Source: Paenarthrobacter sp. JL.01a
GTDB lineage: Bacteria > Actinomycetota > Actinomycetes > Actinomycetales > Micrococcaceae
Direction: 5' to 3'
DNA length: 64,000 nucleotides
Assembly: GCF_025452095.1 (NCBI RefSeq)
Contig: NZ_CP104877.1
Coordinates: 2,170,001-2,234,000, forward strand
Every line of letters begins with the position of its first letter. The stretch's first letter is position 1. A program made the translations under genes and the position numbers. The notes below the pieces were generated by a model, which saw only the letters and a program-made list of their open reading frames with translations, was not told the origin of the DNA and did no database searches. Of the stretch, positions 9,394-16,451 are shown in pieces.

Positions 9394-10767
9394 GTGATCA
9401 AAAGAATGGTTTCAGCCGGGGTTCTGGCGATGATGATGGCGCTTGCCTCCGTCTGGATACCGACTGCCGCGCAAGCGGGTGCGCAGGTCTACAACCCATG
9501 CCAACGGCTCAGCGCCGGCCAGGTGAAGTATCCGTCGTATGCGGCCAACAAGGTCACCTTCGCGACGGCAGCGGACCGCTCCCAGTCGGCGGTGACTATC
9601 ACCGGTTGTGTCAGGTCCGGCAGCGGATATGCGCAGGAGTGGCAGACGACAGGATTTGCCGGGACCAAGGGGTTTTCGGCCCAGAACCTGGCGTGGGAAG
9701 ATACCTGGAAGTCGCCCACAGGCAGTTTCAGTTTCACTGAAGCCTTGGGACGGTCCAACCCGGGAACCGCGCTGAAGTACTACACCTTGAACCCCTACTC
9801 CCGCTGGGGAGGTGAACACGGCCCCAATTACAACCAGTACTTTGAGGGAACTGGTGGCGAATCGGACGAGAACCTCTGGACTTACTAGAATCAAGGGTTC
9901 TACGAGCAAGCGGCCGTCATTAATTGGAATCGCTACCCGGACATGCCCACTGTGCAAGGTGCCTCGTTCGCCATCTTTTTCCACGCCGGGAACGTTCCCA
10001 GCGCCGGGTGCATCTCCACGAACCTCGGCACGGTGGTCCAGCTCCTTAAAACCAATTGGCCCGGCGACCGCATCATCATGGGCGCGGTGGACGACATTTT
10101 CACTCCCTACAGCAGCTCGCCTTTTGGAGCGATCACCAATAAATTCGCCGCAATTGGCGGGCCGGCCTATGCCGGTGACCCTGTCAGCAACGAGATGTAT
10201 GGCCTGAAGAACGGCGGCGCGGGCCAGGCCTTCCAGTTTGGCTCCATTTACCATTCGCCGGTTTCGGGGACGTTCTTCAGCACGGGTGTCATCCGGGGGA
10301 AGTGGGGATCAACTGGATATGAAAATGGGATCCTTGGCTATCCGGCATCCGACGAAATCCCCATGAGCCGGGGTGCCTTGGGCCAGGCCTACCAAAACGG
10401 ATCCATCTATTGGGGCGGAAGTACCGGTGCCCACATCAGCATGGGTGCGATCCGCGCTGCCTGGGGCTCGACGGGATACGAGAAAGGCTTCCTGGGTTAT
10501 CCGACAACCGACGAGATCAGGGGCATGGCCAAGGGCGGCATCGGCCAAGCATACGAGGGCGGGTCGATCTATTTCACGCCCGCGACAGGAGCCCATATCA
10601 GCATGGGTGCCATCCGCTCACTGTGGGGCCAACAAGGATTCGAGAAGGGCGCCCTCGGCTACCCTACGACGGACGAATATCGAACGAACGGCGCTGTGGT
10701 TCAAGACTTCCAAGGCGGAAGCATTGCGTGGTTCGGCGCAAGTGGCAAGGTGACGTTAAAGGGCTGA
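9394..10767 (+). pseudogene. Secreted L,D-transpeptidase with LGFP repeats, interrupted by in-frame TAG
   Basis: One continuous frame encodes a signal peptide (IKRMVSAGVLAMMMALASV..AQA), a YkuD-like region with PTGSFSFTEALGR, then TAG at 9886-9888, then the rest of the same domain. The catalytic motif HAGNVPSAGC lies after the stop, followed by three to four LGFP-type repeats (about 52 residues each, with GSTGYEKGFLGYPTTDE and GSIYF/W). Such proteins cross-link peptidoglycan at the cell surface and bind the wall. The two halves share a frame and read through naturally as ..LWTY-stop-NQGFYEQ.. . The start is GTG 9394 behind GGGGAAG. A single base change (for example CAG to TAG) or a sequencing error explains it. 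An internal ATG at 9943 could only give a form without a signal peptide. Confidence 0.8.
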
Positions 10768-10817
10768 CCCCCGATTCAGGCCCAGCGACAGCACGCCGCG
10801 CCTGAGGCAAGGGCTTT

Positions 10818-11237
10818 TCACTCAGTGGCAGGCCGGCGTCGTTGTTGTTTGGTGAGGGAGCGCCGCTCCTTGGCGACGCGGTGACGGCGCGCGGAACCGC
10901 GGGTCGGCTTGGAGGGACGTCGAACTGTTTCCGGTGTAAGCGCTGCGGTGATGAGACCGGCGAGCTTGGCCAAGGCAAGCTCCCGGTTCCGTAGCTGTGA
11001 CCGCTCCTCGGAGGCCGTCACGGTCAGTGCGCCGGCGACAAGCCGGCGTCCGAGCCGTTGGAGCAACAGTTCCCGTTGCTCATCGCTCAGTACTGCTGAA
11101 TCCACGACATTCCAGCTCAGCTCTGCCCGGGAGTCGGTGGTGTTGACGTGCTGACCACCAGGCCCTGAGGAGCGCGAGAATCTCCAACTGAGTTCGGACG
11201 CCGGAATCTTCAGCGAGGGCGGGATGTCCAAGTCCAT
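10818..11237 (-). CDS. arfB: ArfB-like peptidyl-tRNA hydrolase / class I release factor homologue
   Basis: A 139-residue protein starting MDLDIPPSLKIP, with the release-factor catalytic loop GPGGQHVN at 25-32 and a basic C-terminal tail (KPTRGSARRHRVAKERR). ArfB (YaeJ) binds stalled ribosomes lacking a codon and hydrolyses the peptidyl-tRNA; the tail enters the mRNA channel. The start at 11237 was chosen for an upstream AAGG and family similarity; an in-frame ATG at 11258 would add MTCKACS but lacks a ribosome-binding site. It stands alone, tail-to-tail with the transpeptidase gene. Confidence 0.85.
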   Translation of the reverse strand: MDLDIPPSLKIPASELSWRFSRSSGPGGQHVNTTDSRAELSWNVVDSAVLSDEQRELLLQRLGRRLVAGALTVTASEERSQLRNRELALAKLAGLITAALTPETVRRPSKPTRGSARRHRVAKERRSLTKQQRRRPATE

Positions 11238-11323
11238 GGAACAAGCCTTGCACGTCATGCAGCGGACAGCTTCGGCAGATGCCCGGGTGTCCGATGTTCA
11301 CTTGGCGCATTTAGGATCGACTC

Positions 11324-11719
11324 ATGGCCGGATTCGCGGATTTTCTGGGCCCCATCCTGGAAATGATGACCTGGGTGGGGTTCGTCCCGGGCGTGCCCCT
11401 CTTGGTATGGGCGTGGGTCATCGCCCGCCGGAGGTGCCAATGGGTAACTGCCGACGGCGAGCAGTTCGCGGCGGGCGGCTTCCTGGGACTTCGCTGGGTT
11501 GATCTGGAGCACGAGGAACGAAAGGTCCTGCTCGATATCGCCGCAACGGAGGGCGGCACGGCGACCGGCAGTGTTGTGGTCCACTACGATGCATGCCATC
11601 CGTCACGATGCTCCCTTGAGCCTCCACGCTACGATCACACAGTGTTGATACTTGGCTGGATTCTCACCGGTGTCGGCATCCTCAGCACACTGGGCGGACT
11701 GGTGCTCGTAGCGCTGTAG
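11324..11719 (+). CDS. Hypothetical two-helix membrane protein
   Basis: A 131-residue protein. A hydrophobic segment spans about residues 13-35 (MMTWVGFVPGVPLLVWAWVIA) and a second one the C-terminus (VLILGWILTGVGILSTLGG). Between them is a charged soluble part of about 70 residues containing WVTADGEQFAAGGF and a short Cys-containing loop. It has no motif I recognise. It is read alone between divergent arfB and the DHFR-like gene. The coding call rests on codon bias and the membrane architecture. Confidence 0.6.
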   Translation: MAGFADFLGPILEMMTWVGFVPGVPLLVWAWVIARRRCQWVTADGEQFAAGGFLGLRWVDLEHEERKVLLDIAATEGGTATGSVVVHYDACHPSRCSLEPPRYDHTVLILGWILTGVGILSTLGGLVLVAL

Positions 11720-11794
11720 GCCCCTTGAAAGCCCGATCATGCCGGGGCTACCATGTGCGCGCGGGCTGATGCGACGCCGGGGCGGAGGACTTCA

Positions 11795-12409
11795 ATGAGC
11801 GGGACCAGTGCACCCCTGATGGTGGATCTGATCATTTCCCTGGACGGCTATGCCTCCGCTGAGGGGTGGCCGGGCTGGTGGGGATTGGAGGGCCCTGAAT
11901 ATCTGGCGTGGCTTGACGATGAGGCCACGAAGGACGTCACCATGCTGATGGGAGCGAACACCTACAGAGTCATGTCCGGCATGTCCGGACAGGCCTCCGA
12001 GGAAAATTCCGGGTTCTCCAAGGAAGAAGGCGACTCTTTGGCAGGCTTGGCCGCGGTGCCAAAGATCATCTTCTCCTCGACGCTGCAAGAGCCCCTGGCC
12101 TGGCCCAACTCCGAGTTGGTTTCCGGGGATGCCGTCGAAGCCGTCAAGGAGCTGAAGCAAACCCGGACCGGGACGCTGAGCACCCTTGGAAGCTTGAGCC
12201 TGTGCAGGTCACTTCTCTCGGCCGGTCTGGTGGACAGATACCGTTTAGTGATCTTCCCTGTCATTACGGGAAAGACCGGAAGCGAACGGATCTACGACGG
12301 TTACCCGGACGTGGCCTTGGACATGGTCGAGAGCCGTACTTTCGATGGCAGGCTCCAACTGCTGGAGTACATTCCCCGGGTTATCGATGCTCCGTTGGGG
12401 CGGGGGTAG
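11795..12409 (+). CDS. Dihydrofolate reductase / RibD C-terminal family protein
   Basis: A 204-residue protein of the RibD C-terminal/DHFR-like fold. It opens with LMVDLIISLDGYASAEGW and has LMGANTYRVMSG near 50-60 and a C-terminal LVDRYRLVIFPVITGKT, the usual layout for NADPH-binding reductases of this family. The ATG was chosen because GGCGGAGG stands just upstream; a frame extension to 11753 has no site. The substrate is unknown; these are rarely true folate enzymes. A second, shorter relative is at 59770-60321. Confidence 0.8.
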   Translation: MSGTSAPLMVDLIISLDGYASAEGWPGWWGLEGPEYLAWLDDEATKDVTMLMGANTYRVMSGMSGQASEENSGFSKEEGDSLAGLAAVPKIIFSSTLQEPLAWPNSELVSGDAVEAVKELKQTRTGTLSTLGSLSLCRSLLSAGLVDRYRLVIFPVITGKTGSERIYDGYPDVALDMVESRTFDGRLQLLEYIPRVIDAPLGRG

Positions 12410-12426
12410 CCGGCAATTGGCGGACT

Positions 12427-12846
12427 TCAGGCATCCTGGGTGCTGAACAGAGGCGCAAGCGATAGGGCGTAGTGGTCCATTGTTTCCGGGAAGGTCAACA
12501 GGCGTCGGCCCTCCAGGGCAGAGGCCGCTGGGTTCTCAAAACCGTTCACGGCCGGGAGGCTGAGAAGAGGCTCTGCACTCATCCCGCGCGCGGTCAGGAC
12601 GGCAATTCCCCAGGGGTCGGTGGCTTCGGCCACGGAGATGCCGGCGTTGTCGAAGGTGTCACGCAGCACGTAGCGGGTGACGGTGCGCCACGACTGCAGG
12701 AACTGTGGCAGCAGCTGCTCCACGAGCTCGTCATCGTTCGCGCTATAGGCATCGGCCAGGGCCGCGGAGAGCGCATCCCACTCTTCGGCATCCCTGACCA
12801 TCAAGTGGGCGGCCCGGAGGTGGGCGATGGTCTCATTCAACATCAT
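12427..12846 (-). CDS. Hypothetical protein
   Basis: A 139-residue acidic, mostly helical protein (MLNETIAHLRAAHLMVRDAE..). It has a central LLPQFLQSWRTVTRYVLRDTF and a C-terminal GRRLLTFPETMDHYALSLAP. No family recognised and no membrane or signal segment. The ATG at 12846 sits 5 nt after GGGGA; a TTG at 12858 is an alternative start. It is convergent with the DHFR-like gene and divergent from the PPOX gene. Codon use resembles its neighbours, so it is likely real. Confidence 0.6.
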   Translation of the reverse strand: MMLNETIAHLRAAHLMVRDAEEWDALSAALADAYSANDDELVEQLLPQFLQSWRTVTRYVLRDTFDNAGISVAEATDPWGIAVLTARGMSAEPLLSLPAVNGFENPAASALEGRRLLTFPETMDHYALSLAPLFSTQDA

Positions 12847-12985
12847 GGCAGTCCCCAAACTTCCTCGTGCGATGCTTGCCCAACCTGGGCAGGCCCGCCC
12901 TTGGCAGGCCGCGCATCAGTAGAACGGACGGGACACCGTCAAGATTCCCGCGGCGTGTTAAAGATACGGCAATTCCTCGTCCGCC

Positions 12986-13007
12986 TAGTAAATAAGGAAA
13001 CTTACTA
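12986..13007. promoter_or_regulatory. Inverted repeat upstream of the PPOX gene
   Basis: TAGTAA and TTACTA form a 6-bp inverted pair with a 10-bp spacer. Nested inside is TAAG-GAAA-CTTA. The AT-rich AGTAAGTTTCCTTA pattern is reminiscent of MarR-type operators and lies about 50 bp before the start of the PPOX gene. No adjacent MarR gene exists, so the binding protein is unknown. Confidence 0.35.
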
Positions 13008-13058
13008 TTAGGCTGTCGGCGTGGGAAGGTCCCCAGCGCAACAGGAAGTGAAGCAAAC

Positions 13059-13541
13059 ATGACTGAAGAGCAGGGCATCAGCAAGGTCACCGACATCATC
13101 AACGATTCCAAGATCGGGATGCTGGCCACCATCAACGAAGAAGGCGCCCTGGTCAGCCGGCCGCTTGCCGTCCAGGAAGTGAAGGACGACGGCGACATGT
13201 GGTTCTTTACGGGACTGGGAACCTCCCAGGTTGCCCACATCCGGCGGGATCCCCGCGTCAACGTCTCCTTTGGCAAGAACACAGAGTGGGTTTCGGTTGC
13301 CGGTACCGCCCAAGTCGTCACAGACCGCGCGAAGATCCATGAAATGTGGAACCAGGTGGTGGAGGCCTGGTTCCCTGACGGCCCGGACACCCCGGAAGTT
13401 TGCCTGATCCACGTGGATTCCGACTCCGCCGAATTCTGGACAAGCCCGGGCGGCACGGCAGCTACGGTGCTGCAATGGGTCAAATCCAAGGTCACCAACT
13501 CACGGTTCAGTGTTGGCGAAAGCGGTACCGTGGAATTGTGA
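13059..13541 (+). CDS. Pyridoxamine 5'-phosphate oxidase-fold protein (general stress protein 26-like)
   Basis: A 160-residue flavin-binding split-barrel protein. It has KIGMLATINEEGALVSRPLA near 18-37 and DMWFFTGLGTSQVAHIRRDPRVNVSF near 46-71, typical of the GSP26/YzzA-type PPOX family that binds FMN, F420 or haem. A stress-related redox role is likely; the cofactor cannot be read from sequence. Six bases separate it from the DksA-like gene, so the two probably form an operon. Confidence 0.85.
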   Translation: MTEEQGISKVTDIINDSKIGMLATINEEGALVSRPLAVQEVKDDGDMWFFTGLGTSQVAHIRRDPRVNVSFGKNTEWVSVAGTAQVVTDRAKIHEMWNQVVEAWFPDGPDTPEVCLIHVDSDSAEFWTSPGGTAATVLQWVKSKVTNSRFSVGESGTVEL

Positions 13542-13547
13542 GCGTCC

Positions 13548-13901
13548 ATGGTTGACACAGAGCGGTTCCGGATCCTCCTTGAGCAGGAACGTGACCGGAG
13601 GCTGGTGCTGCTCTCGGCGCTTCGAAGCGACATTACCTCGGTGAGCCAGGCACGGCTGGACTCCAATGTCGACGACGAGCACGATCCCGAGGGCAGCACC
13701 ATAGCTTTTGAGCTGTCCCAGGCCTCCGCCCTTCTTGGCCAGAGCAAGGAAGGTCTCGAACAGATCGATGCCGCACTGGTCAGGATCGAAGCGGGCACCT
13801 ATGGCCGCTGCGAAATCTGTGGGATAGACATTCCGGAAGGCAGGCTGGAAGCCAGGCCTTGGACGCCGTACTGCGTGGTCCATGCCTCCGGGCGCAAATA
13901 G
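13548..13901 (+). CDS. TraR/DksA C4-type zinc finger protein
   Basis: A 117-residue protein with a helical N-terminal coiled-coil part and a C-terminal finger YGRCEICGIDIPEGRLEARP..YC. The second zinc pair is CVVH rather than CxxC, so the site would be C3H. DksA/TraR-like proteins insert into the RNA polymerase secondary channel; in actinobacteria similar short proteins are of uncertain role. It follows the PPOX gene by 6 nt and converges on the MFS gene. Confidence 0.82.
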   Translation: MVDTERFRILLEQERDRRLVLLSALRSDITSVSQARLDSNVDDEHDPEGSTIAFELSQASALLGQSKEGLEQIDAALVRIEAGTYGRCEICGIDIPEGRLEARPWTPYCVVHASGRK

Positions 13902-13907
13902 CGGTGT

Positions 13908-15167
13908 TCAGCTGCTTTGCCCCGCGTTGGCTGTGGCGGCACCATCGGCTGCCGCACCGTGCTTGCGGCTAGCCAGCAGGAAGGGCACCGCAAGGAGCTC
14001 GATGACTCCGGCCATGGCAAGCGACGCCGGATAGCCATAGAGGTCGGCGCCACGGCCCAGGAGCGGTTGAATCACCACGCCTCCGCTTGAGCCCATCAGA
14101 GAATCAAAGCTCAGCACAGTGGCCCGCTGCTTGGACGGGATCATGTCATTGACATATGCCTGCCGGACGGGCATGACCGCGGACCCCACCACGCCCCACA
14201 ATGCCAACAGCAGCAGGGCAATCAAGAAACTGTGGGTGAAACCGAGGACAAGCAGGATCACTGAGCCACCGACACCGCCCAAAATGAGCACGGACGTGCG
14301 TTTGTGGAAAAGACTCCGGGCATGCGGAGCCAGCCAGCCTCCCAGGATCTGGGAACCGGCAACAATGGCCGCCGCCAGGCCGGCAACCGAGTAGGCCTGG
14401 GGATCGCCGAAAAGGTCCAGGAGGTATGGCTGCAACGCGTAGAAGACGTAAATCCCGACGCCGGCGCTGAAGGGGGCGGCCAGCATCACGAACCGCACGG
14501 GCGGGTTTTTCAAACCGTTCTCGATCGAGGCGGTGAGCACGGCATGGGTTGCCCGCAGTGGGTGCGTCGAGCGCTCGGGCGAGAAGCCGACGTCGTGCAT
14601 CAGCCCAAAGGCGACGGCGAACATGGCCAGCAGCACCAGGACCCGCAGGAGGAAGGGCACGCCCAGGTTGGTGGCTTGGGCTATGACACCGCCAGCCACC
14701 GAACCCAGCAGCATGGCAACGCCTTGGACCATCTGTCCGCGGCCAAGTACGGCTTCGAGCCCGCCTTCGTAGCCGGAGAACCGCAGGGCATCAACGAGCC
14801 ACGCCTCCACGGCCCCGGAGAAGAACGTGAATCCAAGGCCAAGGAGAACGGAGACCACCGCCCACATCCAGAAGGGCGCCGCAGTCTGCCACAACAGGTA
14901 GTACAGGTAGGTAGATGCCGCAAGTGTCACCGTACCCAGAAGGAAGGAAGCACGCCGTCCCCAGCCGTCGGCCACCACCCCGGTAGGGATTTCGAAGAGG
15001 ACCATCCCTGCGGTGAAGAAAGCGTTGGCGGCAAATGCCTCGAGGTTGCTGAGGCCCGCGTCCAGGAGAAACAGGGTGTTGATGCCCCAAATGAACGACG
15101 CCGCAACGGTATTGCCCAGCGTCAACGTCAGGTAGACGCGTTGGATCTTGCGGGCGGCCTGGTTCAT
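13908..15167 (-). CDS. MFS transporter
   Basis: A 419-residue protein with 12 predicted membrane segments. The loop GVVADGWGRRASFL near 65-78 is the MFS motif-A equivalent between segments 2 and 3, and a second is seen before the C-terminal half. It resembles uncharacterised drug or metabolite exporters. The start MNQAARKIQRVYL was preferred; GTG 15203 would add 12 residues. No regulator is adjacent, and the substrate is unknown. Confidence 0.85.
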   Translation of the reverse strand: MNQAARKIQRVYLTLTLGNTVAASFIWGINTLFLLDAGLSNLEAFAANAFFTAGMVLFEIPTGVVADGWGRRASFLLGTVTLAASTYLYYLLWQTAAPFWMWAVVSVLLGLGFTFFSGAVEAWLVDALRFSGYEGGLEAVLGRGQMVQGVAMLLGSVAGGVIAQATNLGVPFLLRVLVLLAMFAVAFGLMHDVGFSPERSTHPLRATHAVLTASIENGLKNPPVRFVMLAAPFSAGVGIYVFYALQPYLLDLFGDPQAYSVAGLAAAIVAGSQILGGWLAPHARSLFHKRTSVLILGGVGGSVILLVLGFTHSFLIALLLLALWGVVGSAVMPVRQAYVNDMIPSKQRATVLSFDSLMGSSGGVVIQPLLGRGADLYGYPASLAMAGVIELLAVPFLLASRKHGAAADGAATANAGQSS

Positions 15168-15254
15168 GGTGTCGCCGGTCCCGCGGGCGCGTGGAGGGAC
15201 CACGTGCCCATTCTCGCGCCGATTGCCTGCCGCCGCCAGATCCGTGCTTGCGGT

Positions 15255-16451
15255 TTATGGTTCGTGGCTTGTGGGGATGTCCTGGGAGGCGGCCCACTCG
15301 CCGACATCCCTGCGTTCGATGGCGGCTGCCATCATTTCGGGAAACAGGTCCGGCGTGCAGGCGAAGGCCGGGACTCCGATACCGGCAAGCGCGGCGGCGT
15401 GCTGGGAGTCGAACGAAGGGTGACCGCTGTCGCTCAAGGCCAGCAGGGCGATCATGGTGGTTCCTCCGCCGACAACTGATGCCGCTCGACGCAGCATCTC
15501 CTCGGCTATGCCGCCTTCGTAAAGATCACTGATCAGCACGAGAATGGTTTCTGTGGGCTTCGTGATCTGCCCCTGACAGTACGCCAGAGCTCTGTTGATG
15601 TCCGTGCCCCCACCCAACTGCACGCCGAAAAGAACATCGACGGGATCGTCGAGATCATCTGTCAGGTCAACAACCTCGGTATCGAAGACAACCAACCGGG
15701 TGTTTACCGAGGGAAGTGAACTGAGCACTGCACCGAATACGCTGGAGTACACCACCGACTCGGCCATGGAACCGGATTGGTCGATGCACAGGATGATCTC
15801 ACGCTGGATCTCAGTGCTGCGCCTGGCCTGACCGAGCAGCCGTTCGGGCACCACCGTCCGGTATTCGGCTTGGTAATGCTTGAGGTTTGCAGCGATTGTC
15901 CTGTTCCAGTCGATGTCCCGATGCCGTGGCCTGCGGGTCCGGGCCGAGCGGTTCAACGCCCCCGAAACTGCCTGGATGGTCTTCGCGCGGAGCTGGTCCT
16001 CAAGTTCCTTGGTAACTTGCCGGACCACTGACCGTGCGGTCTCCTTGGACGCTTCCGGGATGACCCTGCCAAGGCCCACCAGGGTACTGACAAGGCTGAT
16101 GTCCGGTTGCACGGTACAGAGCATTTCCGGTTCCAGGAGCAGCTGCCTGAGGCCCAGACGGTCCATGGCGTCAGCCTGCATCACCTGGACCACCGAGGAC
16201 GGGAAATAGCCGCGGATATCGCCGAGCCAGCGGGCTACCCGCGGACTCGAAGAAGCCAGGCCGCCCCGCCGGCCGGAGCCATCACCGTAGAGGGCTTCCA
16301 AGGCTTGGTCGCGTCGGGTGTCATCGTCCGATAACTGGACCTGTCCGCCGTCGTCCGTTGAGATTCCATCCGCGTCATCGCCGCCCAGCACCAACCGCCA
16401 CCGGGCCAACCGATCGCGGACCTCAACAGTGTGGTCCGAAACATCGTTCAC
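15255..16451 (-). CDS. VWA domain protein of the MoxR/SWIM/DUF5691/DUF5682 operon (YehP-like)
   Basis: A 398-residue cytoplasmic protein, last gene of a five-gene operon. The N-terminal half is helical; a von Willebrand factor A domain follows with a complete MIDAS: DQSGS at 224-228, the GGGTDIN threonine, and ISDLYEGG with its aspartate. MIDAS-bearing VWA proteins partner MoxR AAA+ ATPases in metal-dependent chaperone or remodelling machines. The start GTG 16451 overlaps the DUF5682 stop (GTGA). The layout resembles E. coli yehLMPQ, whose function is also unknown. Confidence 0.88.
   Translation of the reverse strand: MNDVSDHTVEVRDRLARWRLVLGGDDADGISTDDGGQVQLSDDDTRRDQALEALYGDGSGRRGGLASSSPRVARWLGDIRGYFPSSVVQVMQADAMDRLGLRQLLLEPEMLCTVQPDISLVSTLVGLGRVIPEASKETARSVVRQVTKELEDQLRAKTIQAVSGALNRSARTRRPRHRDIDWNRTIAANLKHYQAEYRTVVPERLLGQARRSTEIQREIILCIDQSGSMAESVVYSSVFGAVLSSLPSVNTRLVVFDTEVVDLTDDLDDPVDVLFGVQLGGGTDINRALAYCQGQITKPTETILVLISDLYEGGIAEEMLRRAASVVGGGTTMIALLALSDSGHPSFDSQHAAALAGIGVPAFACTPDLFPEMMAAAIERRDVGEWAASQDIPTSHEP

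Noticed and set aside
9943..10767. Separate LGFP-repeat gene starting at an internal ATG
   Set aside because: It would lack a signal peptide and half the transpeptidase domain; it is better read as the second half of an interrupted gene.
14304..15479. A 391-codon plus-strand frame opposite the MFS gene
   Set aside because: Highly charged, low-complexity translation; the real gene on the other strand has 12 membrane helices.
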